Shown here piece by piece: positions 30,535 through 40,767 of a stretch of 64,000 nt of DNA. Positions within the stretch are counted from its first letter, which is position 1. The number at the start of each line of letters is the position of its first letter. The stretch is from Lysobacter sp. Its GTDB lineage: Bacteria; Pseudomonadota; Gammaproteobacteria; Xanthomonadales; Xanthomonadaceae. Position numbers and translations under genes: made by a program. The stretch spans positions 1 to 64,000 of the forward strand of contig JASLDW010000012.1 of the NCBI GenBank assembly GCA_030151365.1. The letters run 5' to 3'. Under the pieces are notes generated by a model, which was not told where the DNA came from, made no database searches, and was given only the letters and a program-made list of their open reading frames with translations.

Positions 30535-32240
30535 TGGCCAGCGAGAAATCCGTCGAAGAGATCAAGCGCGACAGCCGCGGGCTGCGCGGCACGATCGCCG
30601 ACGCCCTGCTCGATCCGGTCACCGGCGCTTTCCCCCACGACGACGAACGCCTGGTCAAGTTCCACGGCAGCTATCTGCAGGACGATCGCGACCTCCGCGA
30701 GGAACGCCGCAGGCAAAAGCTCGAGCCTGCCTACGGGTTCATGATCCGCACGCGCACGCCGGGCGGCACGGTGTCGCCGGAACAATGGCTGAAGCTCGAC
30801 CATGTCGCGACCACCTACGCCGAGCGCGGCCTGCGCATCACCACGCGCCAGGCCTTCCAGTTCCATGGCGTGATCAAGCGCGAACTCAAGGCGACGATGC
30901 AGGCGATCAATGCCGCGATGATCGACACCATCGCCGCCTGCGGCGACGTCAACCGCGGCATCATGGTCGCGGCCAACCCGCACGAGTCGCGCGCCTACGC
31001 CCGTATCCACGCCCAGGCGGCCGCGCTCTCGAAGCATCTCGCGCCGCGCAGCCGCGCCTACTACGAAATCTGGCTGGACGAGGAACGCGTCGCCGGCAGT
31101 GGCGAGGAAGACGAACCGATCTACGGCCAGACCTATCTGCCGCGCAAGTTCAAGATCGGCTTCGCGATTCCGCCCTACAACGACATCGACGTGTTCGCGC
31201 AGGATCTTGGCTTCATCGCCATCATCGAGAACGGTGAAGTCGTCGCCTACAACGTCACCGCCGGCGGCGGCATGGGCGCGACCCACGGCGATCCCCTGAC
31301 CTATCCGCGCCTCGGCAGCCTGCTCGGCTCGATCGCGCCCGACCAGGTCACCGCGATCGCCGAAGCGGCCATCACCACCCAGCGCGACTGGGGCGACCGC
31401 GTGCTGCGCAAGCACGCGCGCCTGAAGTACACCATCGACGATCGTGGCGTCGATGCGTTCAGGAAGGAAGTCGAATCGCGTTCCGGCATCACTTTCGGCG
31501 CACCGCGCGACTATCGTTTCATCCACAACGGCGACCGCTTCGGCTGGGTGCAGGGCGAGAACGGCCTGTGGCATCTCACCCTGCGCATCGTCTCCGGGCG
31601 CATCCTCGATGGCGCGCAACCGCACCTCACCGGACTTCGCGAGATCGCCACGCGCCTGCTCGCCATCAATTCCGCCGAAGCATCGCCGGAATTCCGGATG
31701 ACGCCGAACCAGAACCTGGTGATCGCCAACATCCCGGACGGCGAACGCGCGCGGATCGAAGCACTGGTCGTCGCGCACGGACTCGCCACCCACGAAAGCG
31801 CATCGCCACTGCGACAGAACGCCATCGCCTGCGTCGCGCTGCCGACCTGCGGACTGGCGATGGCCGAAGCCGAACGCTACCTGCCCGACATCCTGACACG
31901 CTTCGAAGGCCTGCTCGCCAAACACGACTTGTCCGAACAACCGATCCATTTCCGCATCAGCGGTTGCCCCAACGGCTGCTCGCGCCCGTATCTCGGCGAA
32001 GTCGCGCTGGTCGGCAAGGCGCCCGGCCGCTACAACCTGATGCTCGGCGGCGACCATCGCGGCCAGCGCCTCAACGTGCTCCATCGCGAGAACATCGACG
32101 AAGCCGCGATCCTCGCCGAGCTCGACCCATTGTTGGCGCGCTACGCCGCCGAACGCAGGGACGACGAATATTTCGGCGATTTCCTCGTGCGTTCCGGCAT
32201 CGTCGTCGCCCGCGCCCTGAACCTGGAACTCGCCGCATGA
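30534..32240 (+). CDS. cysI: Sulfite reductase hemoprotein beta subunit CysI
   Basis: A 568-residue sirohaem/[4Fe-4S] enzyme reducing sulfite to sulfide. The cluster cysteines are visible as CVALPTCG and, about 40 residues later, [11 protein letters not shown]. The N-terminal ferredoxin-like repeat contains [15 protein letters not shown] and the central part [17 protein letters not shown]. The start is coupled to cysJ and the stop overlaps cysH by ATGA. Confidence 0.97.
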   Translation: MASEKSVEEIKRDSRGLRGTIADALLDPVTGAFPHDDERLVKFHGSYLQDDRDLREERRRQKLEPAYGFMIRTRTPGGTVSPEQWLKLDHVATTYAERGLRITTRQAFQFHGVIKRELKATMQAINAAMIDTIAACGDVNRGIMVAANPHESRAYARIHAQAAALSKHLAPRSRAYYEIWLDEERVAGSGEEDEPIYGQTYLPRKFKIGFAIPPYNDIDVFAQDLGFIAIIENGEVVAYNVTAGGGMGATHGDPLTYPRLGSLLGSIAPDQVTAIAEAAITTQRDWGDRVLRKHARLKYTIDDRGVDAFRKEVESRSGITFGAPRDYRFIHNGDRFGWVQGENGLWHLTLRIVSGRILDGAQPHLTGLREIATRLLAINSAEASPEFRMTPNQNLVIANIPDGERARIEALVVAHGLATHESASPLRQNAIACVALPTCGLAMAEAERYLPDILTRFEGLLAKHDLSEQPIHFRISGCPNGCSRPYLGEVALVGKAPGRYNLMLGGDHRGQRLNVLHRENIDEAAILAELDPLLARYAAERRDDEYFGDFLVRSGIVVARALNLELAA

Positions 32241-32983
32241 CTCCGCCCGATCCCGCCGAAGCCGCAGAATCACCGCTGGCACTGGTCAAGCTCAACACCT
32301 GGCTCGAAAGTCAATCGGCCGAGGCGCGCCTCGCCTGGGCGCTGGACGAACTTCCCGGCGTCCATGCATTGTCGTCGAGCTTCGGCGCGCAGGCCGCGGT
32401 GTCACTGCACATGGTCACGCAGCAGAAACCGGACATTCCGGTGGTGCTGATCGATACCGGCTACCTGTTCCCGGAAACCTATCGCTTCATCGACGAGCTC
32501 AGCGATCGGCTGGCGCTCAACCTCAAGGTCTATCGCCCGCAGATCGGCATCGCCTGGATGGAAGCGCGTTTCGGCAAGTTGTGGGAACAGGGCGTCGACG
32601 GCCTCGAACGCTACAACCGCCTGCGCAAGGTCGAACCGATGCAGCGCGCGCTCGACGAACTCGGCGCGGAAACCTGGATCTCCGGCATCCGCCGTAGCCA
32701 GTCGCGGAGCCGCGCCAACACCGACATCCTGCAACGCCGCGATGGCCGCTGGAAACTGCATCCGCTCGCAGACTGGAGCGATCGCGACGTCTGGAATTAC
32801 CTCCAGCGCCACGACCTGCCCTATCACCCGCTGTGGCACGATGGTTACGTCTCGATCGGCGACGTCCATACCACGCGTCGCCTCGAGGACGGCATGAGCG
32901 AGGAAGACACGCGCTTCTTCGGACTCAAGCGCGAATGCGGCCTGCACGAAGCGTGGAACGAACCCGACCAGGCCGCAGCCTGA
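32237..32983 (+). CDS. cysH: Phosphoadenylylsulfate reductase CysH
   Basis: A 248-residue PAPS reductase: [15 protein letters not shown] (PP-loop-like), [30 protein letters not shown], and the catalytic cysteine in KRECGLHEA near the C-terminus. The two Cys pairs of [4Fe-4S] APS reductases are absent, which fits PAPS rather than APS as substrate and agrees with the CysC domain in cysNC. It ends only 12 bases before the convergent cysB stop. Confidence 0.95.
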   Translation: MTPPDPAEAAESPLALVKLNTWLESQSAEARLAWALDELPGVHALSSSFGAQAAVSLHMVTQQKPDIPVVLIDTGYLFPETYRFIDELSDRLALNLKVYRPQIGIAWMEARFGKLWEQGVDGLERYNRLRKVEPMQRALDELGAETWISGIRRSQSRSRANTDILQRRDGRWKLHPLADWSDRDVWNYLQRHDLPYHPLWHDGYVSIGDVHTTRRLEDGMSEEDTRFFGLKRECGLHEAWNEPDQAAA

Positions 32984-32995
32984 TCGCGCAGCGCG

Positions 32996-33988
32996 TCAGA
33001 TCACGTAGGTCGCGATCTTCTCGCTGAGTTCCGTCCAGCTCGGCGGCGTCGGCCAATCCGCTTCGACGTTGCCTTCCAGCACGCGACGCACGTCGCGGCG
33101 ATCGAGTTGCGGCGCCACCGCGTGCAGGAGTTCGGTGGCGTAGTCGCGCAGCACGCGTTCGCGCGGCAATACCGCCCATGCGATGCATTCTGGGATGGAT
33201 GCCGGGGCCGTCAATGCCACCAGGTCGACGGCGTCTTCCGGGGTCAACGCCATTTCGGCCAGCAAGCCGACGCCGAGTCCGGCACGCACATAGGTCTTGA
33301 TGAGATCGGCATCGCGCGCGGTCATCGCCAGTTGCGGTTCCAGTCCTTCCGCGGCGAACGCACGTCGCAGCGAGGAATCGGGGCGGATCGACGATTCGTA
33401 GCTCACCAGCGGATACGCGGCGAGCAGCGCCAGCGTCGGCGCACCGTTGGTTGCAAGCGGATGTTCGCGCGGCACCAGCACCTTGCGCTGCCAGCGGAAC
33501 AGCGGCACCGCGATGCCGCCATCGGGCACGTGGCCGGCGGTGCTGATCAAGGCGAAATCGGCCTCGCCGCTGGCGAGCATGTTCAGCACTTCGCTGTCCG
33601 AGGTCGGCATCAGGTGCACGCTCACCTGCGGATATGCGCGCTTCAGTTTCGCCACCGCCTGCGGCAGCACGAAGCGGGCCTGCGTGTGCGTGGTCGCCAG
33701 CACCAATCGACCGTGCGCATCGCTGCGCTGGTTGGCGGCATAGGCACGGATGTTGGCGGCTTCGGCGAGCAGACGACGCGCGTGCACCAGCACCTGCATG
33801 CCACCACTGGTGATGCCGTCGAGACTGCGGCCCTTGCGCGAGAACAGCAGGAAGCCGAGTTCGTCCTCGAGTTGCTTCAGCTGTTTCGACATGCCCGGCT
33901 GCGTCGCGTGCACGCGATCGGCAGCGACGGTGATGTTGAGACCGGAATCGGCGATGGCAACGAGATAGCGGAGCTGGGTCAGGGTCAT
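32996..33988 (-). CDS. cysB: LysR-type sulfur regulator CysB
   Basis: A 330-residue LysR family protein. The N-terminal helix-turn-helix reads MTLTQLRYLVAIADSGLNITVAADRVHATQPGMSKQLKQLEDELGFLLF, very close to CysB/Cbl. The effector domain has TTHTQARFVLPQAV, a CysB hallmark for N-acetylserine sensing. It should activate the cys genes on both sides under sulfur limitation. The start at MTLTQLRYL is chosen by family alignment; an in-frame ATG 33 bases upstream adds MPVAWSLPAYV. It is divergent from cysG, with a long dyad between them. Confidence 0.93.
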   Translation of the reverse strand: MTLTQLRYLVAIADSGLNITVAADRVHATQPGMSKQLKQLEDELGFLLFSRKGRSLDGITSGGMQVLVHARRLLAEAANIRAYAANQRSDAHGRLVLATTHTQARFVLPQAVAKLKRAYPQVSVHLMPTSDSEVLNMLASGEADFALISTAGHVPDGGIAVPLFRWQRKVLVPREHPLATNGAPTLALLAAYPLVSYESSIRPDSSLRRAFAAEGLEPQLAMTARDADLIKTYVRAGLGVGLLAEMALTPEDAVDLVALTAPASIPECIAWAVLPRERVLRDYATELLHAVAPQLDRRDVRRVLEGNVEADWPTPPSWTELSEKIATYVI

Positions 33989-34035
33989 GACGTAAGCCGG
34001 CAGAGACCAGGCCACCGGCAATACTGCCGAATGGT

Positions 34036-34063
34036 TATCTCTTTATTCGAATGAAGAGATAAA
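34036..34063. promoter_or_regulatory. 28-base dyad in the cysB-cysG divergent promoter region
   Basis: TTATCTCTT (34036-34044) pairs with AAGAGATAA (34055-34063), and the centre is ATTCGAAT (34046-34053). Only one position pair (34045/34054) breaks the symmetry. GGTTAT at 34034-34039 overlaps the left arm, and ATAACC recurs at 34169-34174 just before cysG; both match the half-site seen between cysD and cysJ. No T-tract follows, so a regulator site is likelier than a terminator. Confidence 0.5.
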
Positions 34064-34192
34064 TCTACAGCCTCGGTGACAGCCTTGTCCAGCGGGGCTC
34101 ATGCCTTTCCAGAATAAGCCAGATCGGGCTCGTCATTTCCGTCCGGATCCGCCTCGCCCCAAGGTTGGATAACCCTGGTCCACCCGCCCGCC

Positions 34193-35635
34193 ATGACTGC
34201 CCGGCTGTTCCCCCTGTTCGCCGATGTCCACAACCGCACCGTCCTCGTGGTCGGCGGCGGCAGCGTGGCCCGGCGCAAGATCGCGGCATTGCTGGAGACC
34301 GGCGCGCGCATCGTGGTTGGCGCACCGGCGCTGGATCCGGAGCTGGCGGCACTGGCGGACGACGGCCGGATCGAGACGATCACCGGCGACTTCATCGAGT
34401 CGTGGCTCGACGACGCCTGGCTGGTGATCGCCGCCACCGACGACGCTGCCACCAATCGCGCGATCGCCATCGCCGCCGAGTCACGGCGCATCTGGGCCAA
34501 CGTCGTCGACGATGCCGAGCTGTCGAGCATCCACCTGCCGGCACGGGTCGAACGCGGCCCGTTGCAGATCGCCATTTCCAGCGGCGGCGGCGCCCCCATG
34601 CTGGCACGCCATCTGCGCGAGCAACTGGAAATCCAGTTCGACGAATCGCTGGGTGCGCTGGCTGAACTTCTGCAACGATCGCGCGCGCGCATCCGCGCCA
34701 AACTGCCCGACCTTCCCGCGCGCCGCCGCTTCTTCGATCGCGTCCTCAAGGGCCCGATCCCGGCATTGCTGCGCCGTGGCGATGCCGTCAGCGCCGAGCG
34801 CGCCTTGCAGGCGAATCTCGATGAAACGACGCCCGTGCGCGGTCGCGTCGCCCTGGTCGGCGCAGGCCCCGGCGATCCCGGCCTGCTGACCTTGCGCGCA
34901 TTGCGCCTGCTCAACGAAGCCGACGTCATCCTCCACGACCGCCTCGTCAGCGACGAAGTGCTGGCACTCGCGCGCCGCGATGCCGAATTGATCGAGGTCG
35001 GCAAGCAGGTCGGCGGCGATCACGACGCCACCCAATCCGCCATCCATCGCCTGCTGGTGGAACACGCCAAGGTCGGCAAGCGCGTGGTCCGCCTCAAGGG
35101 CGGCGATCCCTTCGTCTTCGGGCGCGGCGGTGAGGAACTGGAAGCACTGCAACTGCACGGCATCGATTTCGAAGTGGTGCCCGGCATCACCGCCGCCATC
35201 GCCTGCGGCGCTTACGCCGGCATCCCGCTCACCCATCGCGAGCACGCACAGTCGGTGCGCTTCGTCACCGCGCACACCAAGGGCGCCGACGACGGCGTCG
35301 ACTGGCGCGCACTCGCGCAGGATCGCCAGACCCTCGCCTTCTACATGGGCGTGTCGGGGCTCGAGCGCATCCGCGATCGCCTGATCGCCCACGGCCGCAA
35401 CGCCAGCACTCCGATCGCGCTGGTGGAAAACGGCACCCGCGCCGGACAACGGGTAGTCACCGGGACGCTGACGCAACTGCCCGAGCTCGCGCGCGCGCAC
35501 CGGGTTTCCGCGCCGGCGATCCTGTTCGTCGGCGAAGTCGCCGCACTGGCCACCCGCCTGCACTGGTTCGGCGCAGCCCCGCTGGAGGGACTGCCGGAAA
35601 CGGCATCCTCCGCGCCGTTGGCTCGCGCCGCCTGA
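34193..35635 (+). CDS. cysG: Sirohaem synthase CysG
   Basis: A 480-residue trifunctional enzyme. Residues 1-150 are the precorrin-2 dehydrogenase/ferrochelatase ([33 protein letters not shown]). From about residue 215 it is uroporphyrinogen III methyltransferase ([59 protein letters not shown]). It makes sirohaem for CysI, which explains its place here. Confidence 0.97.
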   Translation: MTARLFPLFADVHNRTVLVVGGGSVARRKIAALLETGARIVVGAPALDPELAALADDGRIETITGDFIESWLDDAWLVIAATDDAATNRAIAIAAESRRIWANVVDDAELSSIHLPARVERGPLQIAISSGGGAPMLARHLREQLEIQFDESLGALAELLQRSRARIRAKLPDLPARRRFFDRVLKGPIPALLRRGDAVSAERALQANLDETTPVRGRVALVGAGPGDPGLLTLRALRLLNEADVILHDRLVSDEVLALARRDAELIEVGKQVGGDHDATQSAIHRLLVEHAKVGKRVVRLKGGDPFVFGRGGEELEALQLHGIDFEVVPGITAAIACGAYAGIPLTHREHAQSVRFVTAHTKGADDGVDWRALAQDRQTLAFYMGVSGLERIRDRLIAHGRNASTPIALVENGTRAGQRVVTGTLTQLPELARAHRVSAPAILFVGEVAALATRLHWFGAAPLEGLPETASSAPLARAA

Positions 35636-35746
35636 GCGCTCCCCGACTGACAACCGCCCTTATGCCGCAGGGCAACAGCGCCCACACGCGGACCTTGCTA
35701 GGATCGGCGCGCAACACTCCCACCACTCAAGAGGGATATCAGAGAT

Positions 35747-35998
35747 ATGGGCGGCATCCTGTACACCATCATCATCGGCGCGGTCATCGGCATCCTTGCG
35801 CGCTTCTTCAAGCCCGGAGCGGATCCGATGGGCTGGATCCTGACGATCATCCTCGGTATCGCCGGCGCCTATGTCGGCAGCCTGCTGTACCACGGGGGCG
35901 GCTTCGTCGGATTCGCGATCTCGATCGTCTGCGCCATCGTGTTGCTTTTCGTCTACGAATTCATCCGCGGCAAGATGGCCAGCGGCAACAGCGCCTGA
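35747..35998 (+). CDS. GlsB/YeaQ/YmgE-family membrane protein
   Basis: An 83-residue protein with three hydrophobic segments (ILYTIIIGAVIGILARF, GWILTIILGIAGAYVGSLLY, FVGFAISIVCAIVLLFVYEFI). The GAVIGILARFFKPG and ILGIAGAYVG motifs define the transglycosylase-associated/GlsB group, linked to general stress in enterics. It is monocistronic, followed by a hairpin. Confidence 0.9.
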   Translation: MGGILYTIIIGAVIGILARFFKPGADPMGWILTIILGIAGAYVGSLLYHGGGFVGFAISIVCAIVLLFVYEFIRGKMASGNSA

Positions 35999-36025
35999 CG
36001 TCGATGGCGACAATGCGACACACCG

Positions 36026-36047
36026 ACGCCCCGGCTTGCCGGGGCGT
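36026..36047 (+). terminator. Likely terminator after the GlsB-family gene
   Basis: ACGCCCCGGC (36026-36035) / GCCGGGGCGT (36038-36047): a 10-bp GC-rich inverted repeat with a TT centre (effectively a 4-base loop), starting 28 bases after the stop and followed by TGTCGTATT. The T-tract is weak. Confidence 0.6.
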
Positions 36048-36157
36048 TGTCGTATTGGTCACAGTTCCACGCACTGCCATCGTCGAACGACGACCACGGC
36101 GCTTGCGGCTTTTTGCGACGTGCTAGTGTCGGGCGAACACAACCGGCATCGACCTTC

Positions 36158-37186
36158 ATGCGCACCAGACTGCTCTGGACAGCCTGCCTGCTGGCAGCGG
36201 CAACCAGCCTGCCGATCACCGCGGCCGAAAAAAGGGACGGCGACGAAGAAGCCTGGATCGCCGCGCGCGACGCCGGCGCGGCGGCCGGGTACAAGGCCTA
36301 CCTGAAGGAATTCCCCAAAGGCCGCCATGCCGCTGCCGCGCGCGTGAAATTGGCGATCCTCACCGACGCGGGCGGCGCACAGCCGGACACTGCATCGGGC
36401 AAGGCCATGCCCGCGAAGGCGATGGTCGCCACGCGTCCCCGCCTGCCGTTCGAACTGAGCGAAGACGTCTGGAGCGCCATCGAAAAATCCGATCTCGCTC
36501 GCGCCACCTATCCGCGCAAGACCGTTGAAATCGCCTACGCCGACGTCACCGACTCCGATTTCGCGAAGCTCCATGTGCAGACAACCGTGGCCGTCAACAA
36601 GCGGATCGTGCCGCTGCCCGATGCCCAGGGCTATCAGGAGGTGGAGCAGCGGCTGGAAAGCTCCTGGACCAACAGCAACGGAGGTCACGGTGCAACGCAG
36701 GCAACCTCCAGCCGCAATTATTTCCTGGGTGGCGTCCTCGACCTCGGCGCGGTCAGCGGCGATGGCACTGCCATCGGGCGACTGGGCAAGATCCACGAAA
36801 TCCAGGGCAGCCTGTATCCCTTGCGCATCGGCGCGGAAATGTCACTGCGCTACGACTACGAGTACGTGCAGAACCACGCCTTCAACAGCACGGTCGCGAC
36901 GAAGTGCCGGATCATCGCCAAGGTCGCGGCATCGACGTTGAGTTCGCAACTGCCGGGCGACGCCTGGCAGCTGAGTTGCCAGACCACCACCGTGATGAAC
37001 GGGAAAACCACAGAGACCACCAGCGACAAGAACTACATCGTCGGCGATTGGGGAGTGAGCTACCACCAGCTCGGGGTCCTCGACCTCACGAAAAAGACCA
37101 TGGTGGTTCCGGATGGACACTACCAGTACACGTTCATGTCATCGGTGCACAACATCAACGGCTACCGGATCACCGCCCGGGATTGA
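36158..37186 (+). CDS. Exported protein of unknown function
   Basis: A 342-residue protein with a signal peptide (MRTRLLWTACLLAAATSLPITAA). Residues 28-65 carry EEAWIAARDAGAAAGYKAYLKEFPKGRHAAAARVKL, a single TPR-like motif seen in several periplasmic proteins. The rest (VDTTVAVNK-like strands, NYFLGGVLDLGAVSGDG, YDYEYVQNHAFNST) has no family I can name; two cysteines (CRII, SCQTT) could form a disulfide. An in-frame ATG lies upstream at 36047 but would bury the signal peptide. It ends 12 bases before amgK. Confidence 0.75.
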   Translation: MRTRLLWTACLLAAATSLPITAAEKRDGDEEAWIAARDAGAAAGYKAYLKEFPKGRHAAAARVKLAILTDAGGAQPDTASGKAMPAKAMVATRPRLPFELSEDVWSAIEKSDLARATYPRKTVEIAYADVTDSDFAKLHVQTTVAVNKRIVPLPDAQGYQEVEQRLESSWTNSNGGHGATQATSSRNYFLGGVLDLGAVSGDGTAIGRLGKIHEIQGSLYPLRIGAEMSLRYDYEYVQNHAFNSTVATKCRIIAKVAASTLSSQLPGDAWQLSCQTTTVMNGKTTETTSDKNYIVGDWGVSYHQLGVLDLTKKTMVVPDGHYQYTFMSSVHNINGYRITARD

Positions 37187-37198
37187 TAAGCTGGGCGG

Positions 37199-38212
37199 AT
37201 GACCCAGGAAACACCGTCTCCCCGCGACCTCGAACGCAACGCATGGACGTCACGCGTCCTCGGCACGGACACCGGGCAACATCGTGCCTCGTTCGACGCC
37301 GGCTTCCGCAGCTACTGGCGCACCGATTCCACGCCCAGCCGCATCGTGATGGATTCGCCTCCAGGCCTGGAAGACGTGGCGCCGTGGCTGGAGATCCGCG
37401 ACCTGCTTGAACGCGGCGGCGTGCGCGTGCCCGAGGTGCTGGCCGCCGATCTCGAACACGGTTTCCTGCTGCTGGAAGACCTCGGCGTCAACACCTACCT
37501 GCACGATCTCGATGCCGACAATGCCGATGCCCTGTTCGATGCTGCCTTCGCGCAACTGGCGAAGCTGCAGGCGATCGCGCCACCGGCAGGTTTCCCGCGT
37601 TACGACCATGAGCGGCTGTCGATGGAACCGCGCCTGTTCGACGAATGGTTCTGCGTGCGTCACCTCGGGATGGCGCTGGATTGCGGCGAGATGGAAATGC
37701 TCGATGCCGCGTACCTGCACCTGGTCGATGCCGCTCTGGCGCAACCGCAGGTGTTGGTCCATCGCGACTTCATGCCACGCAACCTGATGCGCACGACGAA
37801 CGGTGCTTCGCCGGCAGTGATCGATTTCCAGGGCGCCGTCGCCGGACCGATCGCCTACGATCCCGCCTCGCTGTTCAAGGACGCCTTCATCAGCTGGCCG
37901 GAAGATCGCGTGCAGGCATGGCTGCGCGAATACCACCGGCGCGCGATTGCTGCCGGATTGCCGCTGCCGGCGATCGAGCGTTTCCTGCACGACGTCGACC
38001 TGATGGGCGTGCATCGCCACCTCAAGGTGCTGGGCATCTTCGCGCGCCTGAACTATCGCGACGGCAAACCGAAATACCTGGAAGACGCGGCGCGCTTCAT
38101 CGCCTATCTCGACGCCGTGCTGCCGCGCCACCCGAAACTCGCCGCGCTCCACGACTTCATCCAGCGCCGGGTGAAACCGGCGACGACCGAACGCGGGAAT
38201 GCCGCACAATGA
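37199..38212 (+). CDS. amgK: Anomeric MurNAc/GlcNAc kinase AmgK
   Basis: A 337-residue aminoglycoside phosphotransferase-like kinase. The catalytic loop is VLVHRDFMPRNLM, the metal site AVIDFQGAVAGPIAYDPASLFKD, and the N-terminal lobe has FLLLEDLGVNTYL. The AmgK family phosphorylates MurNAc at C1 in peptidoglycan recycling in Pseudomonas and relatives. Overlap with murU (ATGA) strongly supports this role over antibiotic modification. Confidence 0.93.
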   Translation: MTQETPSPRDLERNAWTSRVLGTDTGQHRASFDAGFRSYWRTDSTPSRIVMDSPPGLEDVAPWLEIRDLLERGGVRVPEVLAADLEHGFLLLEDLGVNTYLHDLDADNADALFDAAFAQLAKLQAIAPPAGFPRYDHERLSMEPRLFDEWFCVRHLGMALDCGEMEMLDAAYLHLVDAALAQPQVLVHRDFMPRNLMRTTNGASPAVIDFQGAVAGPIAYDPASLFKDAFISWPEDRVQAWLREYHRRAIAAGLPLPAIERFLHDVDLMGVHRHLKVLGIFARLNYRDGKPKYLEDAARFIAYLDAVLPRHPKLAALHDFIQRRVKPATTERGNAAQ

Positions 38213-38916
38213 AGGCGCTGATCTTCGCCGCCGGCTTCGGCGAGCGCATGCGTCCGCTCACCGAGCACACGCCGAAACCGTTGCTGCAGGCTGGCGGAAA
38301 ATCGCTGATCGAATGGCATCTGGAGAAGCTTGCCGCGTTCGGCATCCGCGACGTCGTGGTCAATACTTCGTGGCTGGCGGAGCAATTCCCCGAACACCTC
38401 GGCGACGGATCGCGCTGGGGATTGCATCTCCACTTCGTTTACGAAGGCCCGACGCCACTGGAAACCGGCGGCGGCATGTGGAACGCGCGCACCCTGCTCG
38501 GTGACGCCCCGTTCCTGGTGGTCAATGGCGATATCTGGACGGACTTCGATTTCGCGCTGTTGCCGCGCGAACCCGTCGGCGAAGCCCACCTCGTGGTGGT
38601 CGACAATCCCGCGCAACACCCGAAGGGCGATTTCGCGTTGGCCGCCGATGGCCATGTCCGCATGACCGGCGATGAGAAACTCACGTATTCGGGCATCGGC
38701 GTCTATCGCCCGCAGTTTCTTGACGGCTGGCGCGAATGTGTCGGTGATGCACCGGGCGCGGATGAAACACCGCCGCGTTTCCGTTTGCTGCCGCTGATGA
38801 AGGCCGCGATCGCGCGCGATGCGATGACCGCGACCCACCATCGCGGTCGCTGGACCGATGTCGGCACGCCGCAGCGGCTCGCTGCGCTCGATGCGGAATT
38901 GCGCGCGGATATTTAA
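38209..38916 (+). CDS. murU: N-acetylmuramate-1-phosphate uridylyltransferase MurU
   Basis: A 235-residue nucleotidyltransferase: MKALIFAAGFGERMRPLTEHTPKPLLQ, the GXGxRxRPLT-type signature, then FLVVNGDIWTDFDF and TYSGIGVYRP. It makes UDP-MurNAc from MurNAc-1-P produced by AmgK, bypassing MurA. MurA itself is also encoded here, so both routes exist. The 3' end overlaps the hda stop by a few bases on the opposite strand. Confidence 0.95.
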   Translation: MKALIFAAGFGERMRPLTEHTPKPLLQAGGKSLIEWHLEKLAAFGIRDVVVNTSWLAEQFPEHLGDGSRWGLHLHFVYEGPTPLETGGGMWNARTLLGDAPFLVVNGDIWTDFDFALLPREPVGEAHLVVVDNPAQHPKGDFALAADGHVRMTGDEKLTYSGIGVYRPQFLDGWRECVGDAPGADETPPRFRLLPLMKAAIARDAMTATHHRGRWTDVGTPQRLAALDAELRADI

Positions 38917-39596
38917 TCGCGACCGCCCAGCACCTCGCGCAGAAACGGCACAGTGAGTCGCCGCTGAGCCGCCAGCGATGCGCGATCGAGTTGATCGAGC
39001 ACGTCCATCAGGCTGCCGAGATCGCGATCGCAACGCCGCATCAGCCATTCGGCGGATGCATCATCCAGCACCAGCCCTCGCTCCTGCGCACGCGCGCGCA
39101 GCAACGCGAGACGCTGCGCTTCATCCAGCGCCGGCAACGGCAGTCGCGTCGCCTGCGCCAGGCGCGAGCGCAGGTCGGGCAAGGCGAATTCAAGCTGCTC
39201 CAGCGTCGAGCGCGCGGCGTACAGCAAGCGGCCACCGCGATCGAGCACGCGATTGTGGAGATCGAACAACGCGACTTCGTCGGCGCGGTTGCCGACGATC
39301 GCCTCGAGGCCATCCAGCGCGAGCAGGCGATGGCGTTCGAACATCGGCGCGACATCGACGAGGCTGCCCGCGACCTGCGGCAAGGCGAGATAGGCCGATT
39401 CGCCACCGCTCGCGCCGTGCGCCGCCATCAACAGATGCGTCTTGCCGGCACCGGCGGGCCCGCTCAGCAACCAGGCACGATGCCCTTCGCCGATCCCGTC
39501 CGCCAACACCTGCGCGGCGGCGCCGACGAAATTGTCGAAGCGGCGATCGGCGCGCGTCGCCAGCGCCAACGGCAATTGGATGCGATGCCGGCTCAC
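38913..39596 (-). CDS. hda: DnaA regulatory inactivator Hda
   Basis: A 227-residue DnaA-like AAA+ protein without the C-terminal DNA-binding domain. The Walker A motif is LLSGPAGAGKTHLLMA; Walker B is LLALDGLEAI; the sensor 2 region ends RRCDRDLGSLMDVLDQLDRASL. The N-terminus RHRIQLPLAL resembles the clamp-binding QLPL motif of Hda. It stimulates DnaA-ATP hydrolysis after initiation. The start is GTG. It follows the permease gene on the same strand by 1 base. Confidence 0.93.
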   Translation of the reverse strand: MSRHRIQLPLALATRADRRFDNFVGAAAQVLADGIGEGHRAWLLSGPAGAGKTHLLMAAHGASGGESAYLALPQVAGSLVDVAPMFERHRLLALDGLEAIVGNRADEVALFDLHNRVLDRGGRLLYAARSTLEQLEFALPDLRSRLAQATRLPLPALDEAQRLALLRARAQERGLVLDDASAEWLMRRCDRDLGSLMDVLDQLDRASLAAQRRLTVPFLREVLGGRD

Positions 39597-39597
39597 T

Positions 39598-40767
39598 TCA
39601 CTCGGGGATGTCGATGTCGTTCAGCGCTTCGCCGAGGCTGTCGGGCACGATGATGTGCGACTGCGCGGGTTCGTCGCCGCGATAGAGCTTGCTGGACAGA
39701 TAGGTCTGGTGGACATGGCGCATCAGCACGTTGGCGACCGCCGCCACGGGAAGAGCGAGCAGCATGCCGAGGAAGCCGAACAGCGCCTCGCCCGCCATCA
39801 CCGCGAAGATCACCGAGACCTCGCCAAGGCCGATGCTCTTGCCGACCAGCTTCGGCGTGAGCACGTAGCTTTCCAGCAACTGGCCGATGCCATACACCAC
39901 GAACACGCCGATCAGGTAATGCCAATCACCGTATTGCGCCAGCGCCGCGCCGCAACCGAGCGTGAGCAGGACGATCGGGCCGAGATAGGGCACGAACGAA
40001 CAGACGCCCGCGAGCAGGCCGATGAGGATGCCGAGCTCGAGGCCGGCCATGCGCAATCCCGCGGCATAGAGGACGGCGAGGATCAGCATCACCAGCAACT
40101 GGCCGCGCAGGAACGAGCGCAGCACTTCGCTGGATTCCCTGGCCAGGCGATGCACCAGGTCGGTGTGGTCGCGCGGCACCAGGCTGGCGGCACGACGGAC
40201 GACATCGTCCCAGTCGCGCAGGAAGAAGAAGGTCAGGATCGGAATCAGGACCAGGTTCACCGCCCAGCCGAGCACGCGGAAGCCGGAACGCGAGACCACG
40301 CTCAACACGGTGGTGGCATAACCACCCGCCTGCTTCCAGTGTTCTTCGACCCAGGCGGTGATCCGTCCGGTATCCAGCCACTCGGCGATGCGCACGTTGA
40401 AGTGGCCTTCGATCCACGGGATCGCAGTGGCGAGGAACCAGTCGCGGTAACGGGGGAAGGCCGCGATCAGCGTGGCGATCTGGCGCTCGATCAGCGGCAC
40501 GAGTACCAATGCCGCGATCACGACGATCAGCAGCATCACCAGGTAGACCACCACCACCGCGAGATTGCGCGACAGTCGGTATCCCTGCAGCTTGCGCACG
40601 AAGGGATCGCCCAGCCATGCCAGCAACAACGCGACCGCGAACGGCACCAGCACGGAGGCGAGGTGCCCCAGCAGCCACAACACAGCGAGCGCGATCGCCG
40701 CGAACTGCACGCGCTGGAAGAACGCGGCGATGCCGGCGAGCGACGCCCGCGGCGAACCGGTGTTCAT
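39598..40767 (-). CDS. AI-2E family transporter (PerM-like)
   Basis: A 389-residue membrane protein with about eight segments. The family features LIPILTFFFLRDWDDV, the G-rich AGVCSFVPYLGPIV and the conserved VYGIGQLLESYVLTPKLVG are present. AI-2E/PerM proteins are exporters or antiporters of uncertain substrate. Its link with hda and purMN is the same as around perM in E. coli. It overlaps the DUF2066 gene by 4 bases. Confidence 0.92.
   Translation of the reverse strand: MNTGSPRASLAGIAAFFQRVQFAAIALAVLWLLGHLASVLVPFAVALLLAWLGDPFVRKLQGYRLSRNLAVVVVYLVMLLIVVIAALVLVPLIERQIATLIAAFPRYRDWFLATAIPWIEGHFNVRIAEWLDTGRITAWVEEHWKQAGGYATTVLSVVSRSGFRVLGWAVNLVLIPILTFFFLRDWDDVVRRAASLVPRDHTDLVHRLARESSEVLRSFLRGQLLVMLILAVLYAAGLRMAGLELGILIGLLAGVCSFVPYLGPIVLLTLGCGAALAQYGDWHYLIGVFVVYGIGQLLESYVLTPKLVGKSIGLGEVSVIFAVMAGEALFGFLGMLLALPVAAVANVLMRHVHQTYLSSKLYRGDEPAQSHIIVPDSLGEALNDIDIPE

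Noticed and set aside
37199..38212. Aminoglycoside phosphotransferase (resistance gene)
   Set aside because: The kinase fold fits, but the overlap with murU and similarity to AmgK indicate cell-wall recycling, not antibiotic modification.
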